From an uncultured Dehalococcoidia bacterium (GTDB taxonomy: Bacteria > Chloroflexota > Dehalococcoidia > Lucifugimonadales > UBA3495), in NCBI GenBank assembly GCA_958296445.1, contig OY282565.1, positions 3,087,570 through 3,151,569 of the forward strand: 64,000 nucleotides of DNA, in the 5' to 3' direction. A model generated the notes under the pieces. The model was not told where the DNA came from, searched no databases, and was given only the letters and a program-made list of their open reading frames with translations. A program made the translations under genes and the position numbers. Positions 51,741 through 60,741 of this stretch are shown here, in pieces. Position 1 is the first letter of the stretch, and each line of letters opens with the position of its first letter.

Positions 51741-52862
51741 ATGACTGGTCAGCCGGGGCCGCAGAGCATCGCATCGTCCGCCGAGTGGGACGATTTCCGG
51801 TTCGATTGGGCGGTGCTGCCCGCGGTCACGGACGGGCTGGCCGGAACCGGCGGGCAAACCCGCGTCTGCGTGGATGATTTCGTTGTATCGGAAATTCCGC
51901 GGTTTCTGCCTGATGGCGAGGGCGAATTTGCCTACGCCTATGTGGAAAAGCGCGAGCTGAATACTCACGACTTGGCGGCGGCGCTGCGGGAGCGGGGTGT
52001 GCCGTACAACGATGTCGGCATCGCCGGCCTGAAAGACAAGCACGCCGTCACCCGCCAGTGGCTCAGCGTTCCCGTCGGCTACTCCCGGCAACTCGAGGCC
52101 CTGGAGCAACTGGAAGGCGTGCAGGTGCTGGAAACGTCGCGCCACGGCAGCCGGCTGCGGCGGGGCCAGTTGCGCGGCAACCGTTTCGAGGCGCGGGTGC
52201 GTCAGCCCGAACCCGGCTGGAACGCCCGCGCCTGCGCCATCATCCGGCGGCTGCGGCAGGCCGGGCTGCCCAACTACTTCGGCCCGCAGCGCTTTGGCCG
52301 TTTCAACAGCAACGCCATAGACGCCGTGCGCTTGTTGCGGGGCGAGAAAGTGCCCGGCGGGCGGCGGCTTAATGATTTCTTTATATCCGCTTTGCAGTCT
52401 CACTTGTTCAACCTGAACCTCAAGCGGCGCATCGAGCTGGGGGTCTACGACCGGATGCTGCCCGGCGACCGCGCCCGCAGGCACGACACCGGCGGAACAT
52501 TTATCGTGGATGACGCCGCCGCCGCAACGGAGCGGGCGCAGCGGCTAGAGATAAGCGCCCTCTTGCCCCTATACGGGCGCAAAGTGTCCGGGGCCGTGCC
52601 GCAGGCCCCGGGGGAAGACGCCGCATCCCTGGAGCAGGAAGTCTTGGCCCGCCTCTACCTGCGGCGCAGCGATTTCCGCCCTCACGCCCGCGGCGATTGG
52701 CGCATCAGCCGCGCCCGCCCCGAAGACGTCTCCCTCCGCCCTTGCGCCGATGGCTACATCGTGGGTTTCACCCTGCCCAACGGCTCCTATGCCACCAGCT
52801 TTCTGCGGGAGCTTACGAAATCCGCCGAGGAATTTGGCGGCCCGCCCGCCGGAAACCGATAG
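51741..52862 (+). CDS. truD: tRNA pseudouridine(13) synthase TruD
   Basis: TruD isomerises U13 in tRNA. This 373-residue protein has VCVDDFVVSEIPRFLPDGEGEFAYAYVEKRELNTHDLA at the N-terminus, the catalytic motif VGIAGLKDKHAVTRQWLSV (nucleophile Asp), LRRGQLRGNRFEARVR, GLPNYFGPQRFGR and SALQSHLFNLNL in the TRUD domain. Near the end NGSYATSFLRELTKS matches the family. I use the ATG at 51741; the longer frame upstream is MITE sequence, so the insertion sits immediately before the gene and may supply part of its 5' leader. Confidence 0.94.
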   Translation: MTGQPGPQSIASSAEWDDFRFDWAVLPAVTDGLAGTGGQTRVCVDDFVVSEIPRFLPDGEGEFAYAYVEKRELNTHDLAAALRERGVPYNDVGIAGLKDKHAVTRQWLSVPVGYSRQLEALEQLEGVQVLETSRHGSRLRRGQLRGNRFEARVRQPEPGWNARACAIIRRLRQAGLPNYFGPQRFGRFNSNAIDAVRLLRGEKVPGGRRLNDFFISALQSHLFNLNLKRRIELGVYDRMLPGDRARRHDTGGTFIVDDAAAATERAQRLEISALLPLYGRKVSGAVPQAPGEDAASLEQEVLARLYLRRSDFRPHARGDWRISRARPEDVSLRPCADGYIVGFTLPNGSYATSFLRELTKSAEEFGGPPAGNR

Positions 52863-52897
52863 GACGGCCCGCGCCGCAGCCCAAGTCTTTCGATTCT

Positions 52898-52986
52898 TTG
52901 TCTGAATCAGGATTAGACGGATTCAGGGATTTTCAGGATTATCCCTATCCAGTGAATCCTTTAATTCTGAAAATCCTGATTCAGAC
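52898..52986. repeat. CTGAATCAGG inverted-repeat element, complete copy
   Basis: TTGTCTGAATCAGGATTAGA at the left is matched by the inverted AATCCTGATTCAGACA at the right, with CAGGATT...TCCAGTGAATCCT inside. About 89 bases long. Related copies lie at 25447, 31430, 33350, 33560 and 60430. Confidence 0.8.
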
Positions 52987-53030
52987 ATTCGCGCCAAGGG
53001 GCGGATGGCCTGGGCCGCGGCCCGGCTTTG

Positions 53031-53059
53031 TTGACACCTGATAGGCGTTAATCTATTCT
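53031..53059 (+). promoter_or_regulatory. Sigma70 promoter of the dpp operon
   Basis: TTGACA (53031-53036), a 17-base spacer and TATTCT (53054-53059), about 60 bases before the first permease gene. Confidence 0.75.
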
Positions 53060-53117
53060 AAGTCATTCTGTGGCGGGCGGCCCGGCGAACCGATGAGCGC
53101 GGCACGCGGGGCACGCG

Positions 53118-54053
53118 GTGGACGGTATGCAGCGTTTCATCGTTGTTCGTTGTTTCTACGCGGTTCTGGTGCTGTTTGCGGTGTCCATCATTGTTTTCGT
53201 GCTGGCCCGCGCTTCCGGCAACCCCATAGATACAATGCTGCCCCTAGACGCTACACCGGAGCAGCAGCAAGTCTTTATGGAGCTGTGGGGGCTGGACAAG
53301 TCCTACCCTGAACAGTATTTCGACTTCTTGGTCAACGCTTTCCGGGGTGATTTCGGCAATTCGGTCAAGTGGGCCGACCGCACCGCTATGGGGCTGGTTA
53401 TCGAGCGTTTCCCCCTCACCTTGAAGCTGGGCGCGGTCGCCATTGGAATCAGCGTGTTACTCGCCGTTCCCATCGGGGTGCTGTCGGCGGTTAAGAAAGA
53501 CACCATCTTTGACCTGAACGGCAAGGTTTTCGCCCTGCTGGGGCAAGCGACGCCGCCTTTCTGGCTGGGCATTATGCTCATCTGGATTTTCGCCGTGGAG
53601 CTGGACTTTTTCCCTACCGGCGGCGATGAAGGGATAAGCTGGATTATCCTGCCGGCCATCACTCTGGGCTGGTTCCAGGTGGCGGCCCTGATGCGGCTGG
53701 TGCGCTCCGCTATGCTGGAAGTGCTGGAAACCGAATACGTGACCCTGGCGCGGGTGAAGGGCATCCGGGAATGGAAGGTTGTCTGGAAACACTGCCTGCG
53801 CAACGCCTCCATCCCGCCTTTGACCCTGTTCGGCATCCTTGCCGCCCAAGTAATGACCGGGGCCATCGTCACCGAAACAGTGTTCAGCCTGCCCGGCACC
53901 GGCAACCTGGCGATTGAGGCCATCCGGGGCCGCGACTACCCGGTGATTCAGGCCGTGGTGGTTCTGTTCGCGGTTATCTATATCGGAATGAACTTGGCCG
54001 TAGATATTCTCTACGCCTATCTCGACCCGCGCATCCGTTACGACCGGGCCTAG
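53118..54053 (+). CDS. dppB: Peptide/nickel ABC transporter permease DppB
   Basis: This 311-residue inner-membrane permease has six predicted segments. It shows the DppB-type start FIVVRCFYAVLVLFAVSIIVFVLA, GDFGNSVKW, SVLLAVPIGVLSAVKK, and the EAA loop EYVTLARVKGIREWKVVWKHCLRNASIPPLTLFG that contacts the ATPase, ending LDPRIRYDR. GTG at 53118 or ATG at 53127 may start it. It is the first gene of a BCDF operon with its own promoter. The substrate class (peptide, nickel or opine) cannot be decided from the permease. Confidence 0.92.
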   Translation: MDGMQRFIVVRCFYAVLVLFAVSIIVFVLARASGNPIDTMLPLDATPEQQQVFMELWGLDKSYPEQYFDFLVNAFRGDFGNSVKWADRTAMGLVIERFPLTLKLGAVAIGISVLLAVPIGVLSAVKKDTIFDLNGKVFALLGQATPPFWLGIMLIWIFAVELDFFPTGGDEGISWIILPAITLGWFQVAALMRLVRSAMLEVLETEYVTLARVKGIREWKVVWKHCLRNASIPPLTLFGILAAQVMTGAIVTETVFSLPGTGNLAIEAIRGRDYPVIQAVVVLFAVIYIGMNLAVDILYAYLDPRIRYDRA

Positions 54054-54099
54054 CCCGGGTTGACGGCGGACGCACATTCCGCCGCTGGGTGACAATAAT

Positions 54100-55008
54100 A
54101 TGGAAGTATCGCTGCCAACACCGGCGCAGGCGGGGCCACAGGCAGGCCGGGTTTCGCGTTTCGTGCGCGAGGTCCGCCGATACCCGCTGATTCCCATTAC
54201 CATCCTGATTGTGGTTCTCATAATTCCGGCCATATTCGCGCCGTGGATTGCCCCCTATCACCCGATAGACGACGGCGGGCTGCCCAACCGGCTGAAGCCG
54301 CCGGTATGGGCCGAGGGCGGCACTTGGGATCATGTGCTGGGAACCGACAAGCAGGGCCGCGACATCCTAAGCCGCATCATCCACGGCGCCAAGTATGTGC
54401 TGATGGTTTCCCTCAGCGTCATCTTTGTCAGCGGCATTATCGGCGTGTCCCTGGGGCTGATTGCCGGTTACTTCGGTGGCTGGATTGACAACCTGATAAT
54501 GCGGGGGGTGGACGTCTTTCTCGCCATACCCGCGATATTGCTGGCCCTCGCGCTGGTGACGTCGCGGGGGCCCAGCTTCGGCGTGGTGATTTTCGTCATT
54601 TGCTTCATCTTGTGGTCGCGCTATGCGCGGCAGGTGCGGGGGGAAGTGCTTACCATCAAGAACCAGGATTTCGTGGCCCGGGCCCGCGTGGTTGGCGCGT
54701 CCCATTTCCGCGTCATTGTGCGCCACATTCTGCCCAATGTTTTCAACACCATCATTGTGCTGGCGACGCTACAGGTGGGGTTTGTGATTCTGCTGGAAGC
54801 CATTTTGAGTTTCTTGGGTGCCGGGATTCCGCGCCCGACGCCCGCTTGGGGGCTGCTGGTATCGGAAGGGCGCGAACTGGTAATCTCCGGCAAGGGCTGG
54901 CAGCTTTCCCTTTTCCCCGGCGTGGCTATCGTTCTGGTGGTGCTGTCCTTTAACCTCCTGGGCGACTGGCTCCGCGACCGGCTGGATCCGAAGCAGAGGA
55001 ACTTATGA
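54100..55008 (+). CDS. dppC: Peptide/nickel ABC transporter permease DppC
   Basis: This 302-residue permease has the DppC N-terminal OppC domain ([28 protein letters not shown]), [63 protein letters not shown], and the EAA loop [34 protein letters not shown]. It ends [18 protein letters not shown]. The ATG is 47 bases after dppB, and the stop overlaps dppD as ATGA. Confidence 0.93.
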   Translation: MEVSLPTPAQAGPQAGRVSRFVREVRRYPLIPITILIVVLIIPAIFAPWIAPYHPIDDGGLPNRLKPPVWAEGGTWDHVLGTDKQGRDILSRIIHGAKYVLMVSLSVIFVSGIIGVSLGLIAGYFGGWIDNLIMRGVDVFLAIPAILLALALVTSRGPSFGVVIFVICFILWSRYARQVRGEVLTIKNQDFVARARVVGASHFRVIVRHILPNVFNTIIVLATLQVGFVILLEAILSFLGAGIPRPTPAWGLLVSEGRELVISGKGWQLSLFPGVAIVLVVLSFNLLGDWLRDRLDPKQRNL

Positions 55009-56066
55009 CGGCCAGAAACGAATCCGCTATGTCCGAACCGCAGCAGGACGTTCCCAACCCGAACCTCTCCCGGAGGGAGATGGGGGTTGGAGACGTAATC
55101 CTGCAAGTTCGGGGTCTCCGCACTTGGTTCTACACCCGCGCCGGTATCGTCAAGGCGGTAGACGGCATAGATTTCGACCTGCGGCAGGGCGAAACTTTGG
55201 GCATCGTCGGCGAGTCGGGCTGCGGCAAGAGTATGACCGCCCGCTCGTTGCTGCGGCTGGTGCCGCGGCCCGCCGGGCGCATCGTCAGCGGCCAGATTTT
55301 GCTGGAAGGCGAAGACCTGGTCACCAAAAGCGAAGAGGAAATGCGGCAGGTTCGCGGCAAGCGCATTTCTATGATTCTGCAAGACCCGCAGACATCTCTC
55401 AACCCGCTCTATACCATCGGCAACCAGTTGCGGGAAGCCTTGGGGCAGGCTCACAGGGGAAACAGCAAGAGTATGGTGCGCCGCGCCATAGACGCCCTGC
55501 GCAGCGTCAACGTGGCCGCGCCGGAACGCCGCCTCCACGATTACCCCCACCAGATGAGCGGCGGCATGAAGCAGCGCGTGGTGGGGGCCATCGCCATATC
55601 GTGCGAGCCGTCGGTCATCATCGCCGACGAGCCGACTACGGCATTGGACGTCACTATTCAGCTTCAATATCTGCGCCTGTTGAAAGAGATTCAGGAAAAT
55701 ACCGGCTTGGCGATTATATTCATTACTCACGATTTCGGCGTGGTGGCCCGGATGTGCGACCGGGTGGCGGTGATGTACGCCGGGCGCATCGTGGAGCAGG
55801 GGCCGGTGCGCGAGCTGTTCAACAACCCGTCGCATCCCTACACCGAAGCATTGATGGCGTCGGTTCCCAAGCTGGAGGAGCGGGTGGAGTGGCTGTATTC
55901 CATTGAAGGGCAGCCGCCCCTGTTGCGTGACCTGCCGCCCGGATGCCGTTTTGCGCCGCGCTGCCCCGAGGCCCGCGAGCAATGCCTGGCGGAGTACCCG
56001 TCATCGCACCGGCTCAGCCCGGAACACACCGCCCATTGCTGGAGGCTGGATACTTCATGGCAGTAG
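55005..56066 (+). CDS. dppD: Peptide/nickel ABC transporter ATPase DppD
   Basis: This 353-residue ABC ATPase has Walker [21 protein letters not shown], signature [14 protein letters not shown], Walker [14 protein letters not shown]-loop IFITHDFG, and the C-terminal Cys-bearing [15 protein letters not shown]. It overlaps dppC by four bases (ATGA). It is a paralogue of the 44194 ATPase, sharing even the order [13 protein letters not shown]. It overlaps the following dppF gene by ten bases. Confidence 0.94.
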   Translation: MTARNESAMSEPQQDVPNPNLSRREMGVGDVILQVRGLRTWFYTRAGIVKAVDGIDFDLRQGETLGIVGESGCGKSMTARSLLRLVPRPAGRIVSGQILLEGEDLVTKSEEEMRQVRGKRISMILQDPQTSLNPLYTIGNQLREALGQAHRGNSKSMVRRAIDALRSVNVAAPERRLHDYPHQMSGGMKQRVVGAIAISCEPSVIIADEPTTALDVTIQLQYLRLLKEIQENTGLAIIFITHDFGVVARMCDRVAVMYAGRIVEQGPVRELFNNPSHPYTEALMASVPKLEERVEWLYSIEGQPPLLRDLPPGCRFAPRCPEAREQCLAEYPSSHRLSPEHTAHCWRLDTSWQ

Positions 56067-57076
56067 CCAACCAGGGCGCGGCCACTCCTCCCGCAGAGGG
56101 GGGGCGTGGCGAGCCGCTGATTCGGGTCGAAAACCTCCAAAAATACTTTCCGGTCACCCAGGGCCTTATCCTGATGCGAACCATCGGCCACGTGCAGGCG
56201 GTGGACGGCATCAGCTTCACCATAGAAGAGGGCAAGACTCTGGGGCTGGTGGGCGAGTCGGGCTGCGGCAAGACCACCACCAGCAAGTTGCTGCTCCGCA
56301 TTGAGCGCCCCACCGGGGGGCAGATTATGCTCAACGGCGAGGATATTCAGACTTTCAGCGGCGACAAACTGAAGGAATACCGAACTACCGTCGGCGCGGT
56401 TTTCCAGGATCCTTGGTCGTCGCTTAGCCCCCGGATGCGCGTTCAGGACATTGTGGCGGAGTCGCTGGTGGTCAACCGCTCCGATATGTCCCGCGAGCAG
56501 ATGTCGCAACGGGTGGCCGAGGTGCTGGAGCAGGTGGGGCTGCACCGCGAGCAGGCCCACCAGTATCCCCACGAATTCAGCGGCGGCCAGCGCCAGCGCA
56601 TCGCCGTAGCCAGTGCCCTGGTGTCCTACCCCAAGCTGATTGTGCTGGATGAGCCGGTTTCCGCTCTGGACGTTTCCATTCGCGCTCAAGTTATGAACCT
56701 GCTGAAAGTATTGCAAACCGAGTTCAATGTGGCTTTCCTGCTCATCGCCCACAACCTGGCGACGGTGCGCTATATGGCCCACGATACGGCGGTGATGTAT
56801 CTGGGCCAAATCGTGGAGTATGGGGAAACCGAGGAAATCTACCACAACCCGCTCCACCCCTACACTCGCGCTCTGTTTTCGGCGGCCCTGCCGTCTCACC
56901 CCGACCTGATACGCGAGGACATCGTGCTGACCGGGGAAGTGCCATCGCCAATCAACCCGCCCAGCGGCTGCCGCTTCCACCCCCGTTGCCCCTTCGCTAT
57001 GGATCGCTGCGCCGTAGAAGTGCCGGTTTACAAGGAAGTGGCGCCGGGCCACATGACAAGCTGCCATCTGTATTAG
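56057..57076 (+). CDS. dppF: Peptide/nickel ABC transporter ATPase DppF
   Basis: This 339-residue ABC ATPase has Walker [19 protein letters not shown], signature [17 protein letters not shown], Walker [16 protein letters not shown]-loop LLIAHNL, and C-terminal [16 protein letters not shown] take the ATG at 56057, which lies within the end of dppD and follows GGAGG 12 bases upstream; the longer frame runs through dppD coding sequence in another frame. It is the last gene of the operon and close in sequence to the OppF-type gene at 45261. Confidence 0.94.
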   Translation: MAVANQGAATPPAEGGRGEPLIRVENLQKYFPVTQGLILMRTIGHVQAVDGISFTIEEGKTLGLVGESGCGKTTTSKLLLRIERPTGGQIMLNGEDIQTFSGDKLKEYRTTVGAVFQDPWSSLSPRMRVQDIVAESLVVNRSDMSREQMSQRVAEVLEQVGLHREQAHQYPHEFSGGQRQRIAVASALVSYPKLIVLDEPVSALDVSIRAQVMNLLKVLQTEFNVAFLLIAHNLATVRYMAHDTAVMYLGQIVEYGETEEIYHNPLHPYTRALFSAALPSHPDLIREDIVLTGEVPSPINPPSGCRFHPRCPFAMDRCAVEVPVYKEVAPGHMTSCHLY

Positions 57077-57146
57077 CGGGATTCCCGGAACTTCGGATGT
57101 GAAAATGCGCCGGGGCGGGTGTGAACCTGCCCCGCTTCTTGGTTCC

Positions 57147-57320
57147 CTATTCCCGTTGGGACGGCGGCGGTTCGTCGAAGGGTTGGTTGTTGGCCTCGGC
57201 TTCGTTGCGCCGGTTCAGCCATTCCACCCATTTGGCGCGTTCTTCTTTGCGCCCTTCTGTATGCCCTTGCTTGCGGCCTTCGTTTAGCAGTTTCTTGACT
57301 GTTTTCGGGATTAGTAGCAT
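57147..57320 (-). CDS. Short duplicated tail protein, copy 3
   Basis: This 57-residue protein begins MLLIPKTVKKLLNEGRKQGH and ends with NNQPFDEPPPSQRE. It is charged and helical and corresponds to the C-terminal third of the protein at 57563 without the membrane part. The ATG lies after GAAAGATGGT, with no strong GGAGG. It is separated from copy 2 by 10 bases. The tail is conserved despite duplication, which suggests it is translated, but a decaying duplicate is possible. Confidence 0.5.
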   Translation of the reverse strand: MLLIPKTVKKLLNEGRKQGHTEGRKEERAKWVEWLNRRNEAEANNQPFDEPPPSQRE

Positions 57321-57330
57321 ACCATCTTTC

Positions 57331-57480
57331 CTATTCCCGTTGGGACGGCGGCGGTTCGTCGAAGGGCCGGTTGTTGGCCTCGGCTTCCAGCCGCCGCTTC
57401 AGCCAGGCTTCCCATTCGGCGTCTGCTTGCTTGCGGCCCTCGTCCATCAGTTTTTTGACGGTTTTCGGGATTAGTAGCAC
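57331..57480 (-). CDS. Short duplicated tail protein, copy 2
   Basis: This 49-residue protein begins M(V)LLIPKTVKKLMDEGRKQ, continues ADAEWEAWLKRRLEAEANN and ends RPFDEPPPSQRE. The start is GTG, preceded by GGCGGAGGCGCATC; the same GGCGGAGG-GCATC-GTG context occurs inside the full-length gene at 57563. It lacks the GHKEGREE segment of the other copies. Confidence 0.5.
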   Translation of the reverse strand: MLLIPKTVKKLMDEGRKQADAEWEAWLKRRLEAEANNRPFDEPPPSQRE

Positions 57481-57562
57481 GATGCGCCTCCGCCCTCTAC
57501 AATGCCCAAGGGCAGATATGAAACCCGCCCTTGAATCTGGGATTTCTCCGCTCTCGGGTTCC

Positions 57563-57931
57563 CTATTCCCGTTGGGACGGCGGCGGTTCGTCGAATGGTT
57601 GGTTGTTGGCCTCGGCTTCCAGCCTCCGCCTAAGCCAGGCTTCCCATTCGGCGTCTGCTTCCTCGCGCCCTTCTTTATGTCCTTGCTTGCGGCCTTCGTT
57701 TAGCAGTTTTTTGACGGTTTTGGGGATTAGTAGCACGATGCGGCCTCCGCCTTCTACGATGATTGCGAATGCTGAGGCTGAACCGGCGGCTATGGTGAAT
57801 ATGTCGGCCAGCCGGGAGGTGGGGTTGTCGCCGGTTGTCAGATTATGCCAGTGTAGCCATAGCAGGATGCCGATGGCTGCTAGATACCCGGCGAAGTAGA
57901 TGAGCCAGTATACGTCGAGAAAGCGTTTCAT
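57563..57931 (-). CDS. Membrane protein with charged C-terminal tail (copy 1)
   Basis: This 122-residue protein has MKRFLDVYWLIYFAGYLAAIGILLWLHW at the N-terminus, a second hydrophobic segment near 42-70 (ADIFTIAAGSASAFAIIVEGGGRIVLLIP), then the charged helical tail KTVKKLLNEGRKQGHKEGREEADAEWEAWLRRRLEAEANNQPFDEPPPSQRE. Two short downstream genes repeat this tail. The codon for VLLIPK is GTG after a GGAGG-like sequence, so internal initiation could yield a soluble tail. The family is not recognised. No partner gene is evident. Confidence 0.65.
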   Translation of the reverse strand: MKRFLDVYWLIYFAGYLAAIGILLWLHWHNLTTGDNPTSRLADIFTIAAGSASAFAIIVEGGGRIVLLIPKTVKKLLNEGRKQGHKEGREEADAEWEAWLRRRLEAEANNQPFDEPPPSQRE

Positions 57932-57973
57932 TTAGGTATATGGTAGGCGGGTATCGGGTTGGCGTCAATCATT

Positions 57974-58064
57974 CGGTGAGACCCTTCGCTTTGCTCAGGG
58001 TGACAAAAGGGCCGCTCAGGGTGACAAAGGGGCAGGGTGGCAAAGGGGAGATTTCGCGATTTTC
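57974..58064. repeat. MITE-like repeat, right-half fragment
   Basis: GGTGAGACCCTTCGCTTTGC, then three CTCAGGGTGACAAA(A)GGG-type units and a right end GGGGAGATTTCGCGATTTTC. The left half is missing. Confidence 0.7.
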
Positions 58065-58080
58065 TTATTCCGGTGTTGGG

Positions 58081-58162
58081 GGGGCCTCCCGGTTGGCGGA
58101 AGGCCCCTGTGTGGTAACGCGGCGGTGTGTTGGAGGGGGCCTCCCGGTTGGGGGGAGGCCCC
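58081..58162 (-). terminator. Twin terminator-like hairpins after the binding-protein gene
   Basis: GGGGCCTCCCGGTTGGCGGA-type (58081-58107) and a near-identical second hairpin (58136-58162) have the same CCTCCCGGTTGG half and GGAGGCCCC closing arm. They lie just after the stop of the 58187 gene on its strand. There is no T-run, so their role as terminators is likely but unproven. Confidence 0.55.
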
Positions 58163-58186
58163 TTGGGTGGTGGGTGTGGGGCGGGG

Positions 58187-60136
58187 TTAGCGGGCGGCTT
58201 TGGCGTAGGCGGCGCAGCATAGGCGCGGGACGGTGTTGCCGGGGTAGACCCAGTCGGCGACTACGTCGGGGTTGACGGTGATGGTGTGGGGGAACCAGAA
58301 CAGCGGCATTGAGACGTGGTTGTTGTACATATAGTCGCCGATGTCCCGGGCTATGCCGTCGCGGTCGTCGCGGTCGTAGGTGACTTGGAGGTCTTTGATT
58401 CTGGCGTTGAGCCAGTCGTCCTCGTAGTGTTTGGTCACTCCGCTGCTGGTGTAGGCGATGTTGACGTAGTACTCGATGGGGAAGTAGATGATGATGTTGG
58501 GCCAGACTTGGTTTTGCATCTTGCGCCCGCGGTAGCGGTTGGCGACTTCGGAGCCGTCTAGGTCTACCAGCTTGGCTTCGATGCCTACTTTGTTCCAGTA
58601 CTGGGTGATGGATTCGATGATTTGGGGGAGTTCCGACTCGCCGGGGGAGACGTAGGAGTTGGCGGTTACGCGGATGGGGCCTTTGGGGCCTTCCTTGCGG
58701 TCGGTGGAATAACCGGCGGCCTCAATCAGGTCGCGGGCTGCGTCGGGGTCATAGGCGTACTCTTCATCGTACCGCTCAACCCATTCGTCGTTCCAGCCTT
58801 CTAGGGTCGGGTGGAAGCCGTCAATGTACATCGGCTCCCAGTAACCGGCATAGAGGAAATCGCCCAGCTCCACGCGGTTGATGGCCTTGTTCATTGCGCG
58901 GCGGATGTTGAGGTCGTTCCAGGGCTGTTCGGGGTCGTAGGCTTCCTCGGAGACTTTACCGAGTTCCCCGGACTCGGCTTCGGTGGCGTAGTAGGAACCG
59001 CCGAAGAATATGGACACGTCGTTGGAGGTGAAGCGGGACTTAATCAGTTCCATCCCTTCGGAAACGGCGTCCTGTTGCAGGTCAATGGGCAGGTCGGCGA
59101 CGTGGATTTCGCCAGCTAGGAGGCCAGCGTAGCGGGCGGCGTCTTCGGGAATCCAGGTTATTTCCAGTTCTTGAAACTCGGGGTTTTCGCCGCTCCAGTG
59201 GTCGTAGTCTATTTTCTCCATAATGATGGAGGAACCTTGTCGGCGGTCTAGGTACTGGTAGGTGTTGGTGCCGACCAAGCCCTTTTCGTCGAGGCCGGGT
59301 TCGCCTTCGGCTTCCCAGAACTTGACGCTCCAGGGGGACATTTCGCCGGACTGAGCGCCGAGGTAGAACAGCATATTGGAGTTGGTGCGGGTGCCGTGGA
59401 AGACGATGTTGTAGTCGTCCACGATTTCCAGGACTTCGTCGTAGTTGAGGGCGTCGCCGCGTTCCGAGCGGGTGGTGACGCCGCCGCAGGTGGAGAGGCG
59501 GCTGTCGTCGCGGCAGAGAACCTTGAGGGTGTGCATCACGTCGGCGGCGGTGAACTCGCCCCAGCCGTCGTGGAACTGGACGCCTTCGCGGAGCTTGATG
59601 GTCCAGGTGCTCAAGTCCTCGCTGGCTTCCCACGATTCGGCCAAGCGGGGGGTGATCTGGCCGTCTTCGACGTCTTTAGCCAGCAGGTTTTCCAGCATCG
59701 GCTCGTACTGGACATAGGCTTGGCGGCTGCCGGCCCAGGGGCGGTTGGTTTCGTTGGCTACGGCGCCGATGGCGTATACCAAGCGGTTGGTGGCGGATAG
59801 GTAGCCGGAGGGCGGCACCGGCGTGGGCTGGGGCATAGCGGTGGGGGTTGACGCCGCGGGGGCCGGGCTGGTGGCGGTGGGGCGTTCCTCACGCGGGGGC
59901 GCGCCGGCCGGGGCGGCGCTGGTGGCGGTGGGGCGTTCCTCGCGGGGCGGGGCGCCGGCCGGGGTGGGGGCTGCGCCGCCGCCGGTCGCCGGGGCGGCGG
60001 TGGGGGCCGCCGTGGGCGCGGCGGTGGGAACGGGTGTTGACGTGGCGGATGAGCCACAGGCAATGATAAAGACCAGCACCGCGGTCAGTGCCAGAGTTAA
60101 CGTTAGCTTAGTGTTTCGGAGAAGTCTGATTAGCAT
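58187..60136 (-). CDS. Peptide/nickel ABC transporter substrate-binding lipoprotein
   Basis: This 649-residue SBP family 5 protein has signal LTLTLALTAVLVFIIAC (lipid Cys near 27) and a long Pro/Thr/Ala linker to about 110 that contains a duplicated AGAPPREERPTATS. The binding fold includes YEPMLENLLAKDVEDGQITPRLAESWEASEDLSTWTIKLREGVQFHDGWGEFTAADVMHTLK (the family signature) and WNDLNIRRAMNKAINRVELGDF. It faces the dppBCDF operon convergently and is the likely partner of it. Start ATG has GAGG upstream, and a consensus promoter lies 125 bases upstream. Confidence 0.92.
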   Translation of the reverse strand: MLIRLLRNTKLTLTLALTAVLVFIIACGSSATSTPVPTAAPTAAPTAAPATGGGAAPTPAGAPPREERPTATSAAPAGAPPREERPTATSPAPAASTPTAMPQPTPVPPSGYLSATNRLVYAIGAVANETNRPWAGSRQAYVQYEPMLENLLAKDVEDGQITPRLAESWEASEDLSTWTIKLREGVQFHDGWGEFTAADVMHTLKVLCRDDSRLSTCGGVTTRSERGDALNYDEVLEIVDDYNIVFHGTRTNSNMLFYLGAQSGEMSPWSVKFWEAEGEPGLDEKGLVGTNTYQYLDRRQGSSIIMEKIDYDHWSGENPEFQELEITWIPEDAARYAGLLAGEIHVADLPIDLQQDAVSEGMELIKSRFTSNDVSIFFGGSYYATEAESGELGKVSEEAYDPEQPWNDLNIRRAMNKAINRVELGDFLYAGYWEPMYIDGFHPTLEGWNDEWVERYDEEYAYDPDAARDLIEAAGYSTDRKEGPKGPIRVTANSYVSPGESELPQIIESITQYWNKVGIEAKLVDLDGSEVANRYRGRKMQNQVWPNIIIYFPIEYYVNIAYTSSGVTKHYEDDWLNARIKDLQVTYDRDDRDGIARDIGDYMYNNHVSMPLFWFPHTITVNPDVVADWVYPGNTVPRLCCAAYAKAAR

Positions 60137-60261
60137 TTATACCTCTATACCTCGTGCCGGAAAGTGTGGGCTGGGGGCCTTTTTCCCGTCGCCGGTGTGC
60201 CGGTTCGCCAGCGGCGCGGCAGGCCAAAGGGGGGTTCCGGGGTAGGCCGCAACAAGGGCGA

Positions 60262-60291
60262 ATTATAGCTATTGGCGAATTCGGCTGTCAA
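60262..60291 (-). promoter_or_regulatory. Consensus sigma70 promoter of the binding-protein gene
   Basis: On the minus strand: TTGACA (60286-60291), an 18-base spacer and TATAAT (60262-60267). Both hexamers are perfect. The leader to the ATG is about 120 bases. Confidence 0.8.
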
Positions 60292-60339
60292 CGGGAATGG
60301 CGGGTTGGGGGGCTTGATATTGGGGGCGCGGGTTGCGGT

Positions 60340-60724
60340 AGGGGGCCGGGATTTTTTTTGATTTCCCTCTCAATTTCCCCCATTTTCTCCCATTTTGGGT
60401 TGATGGACGGGTTGGGTTCTGTCCATTGTCTGAATCAGGGTTTTCGGGGTTGGGGGATTGGCGGGATGCCTCGTAGTGGGGGGTTACCTCCGGGGGTTCG
60501 GGATTTTTTTGATTTTGCGGACATTTTCGGGCATTTTCGGACATCTTGGGGGTTGGTGGGCGGGTTGGGACGGGTTGGTTGGGGTTGCTAGGTATTATGT
60601 TAGGGAAGTGTAATCGGGGTTGGCAAGGGGCAGGTGTCATCAATTGGGATGGTAGGGGGATTTTCTTGTTGGTGTTCGGTCGTGTATGCGGGGGAGGGCG
60701 CACGGCTGTGCGCCCCTACGGGGG
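60340..60724. repeat. Composite repeat, inverted copy of the 31.1-31.6 kb block
   Basis: Read on the minus strand it contains, in order, the GTAGGGGCGCAC palindrome, an ATTGATGACACC..CCCCTTGCC segment, GTCCGAAAATGCCCGAAAAT, CCGCCAATCCC, GATTCAGACAA, and AATCAAAAAAAATCCC. The order matches 31103-31620. The adjacent minisatellite begins where the copy ends. Confidence 0.75.
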
Positions 60725-60741
60725 ACGGATACGGGTACGAC

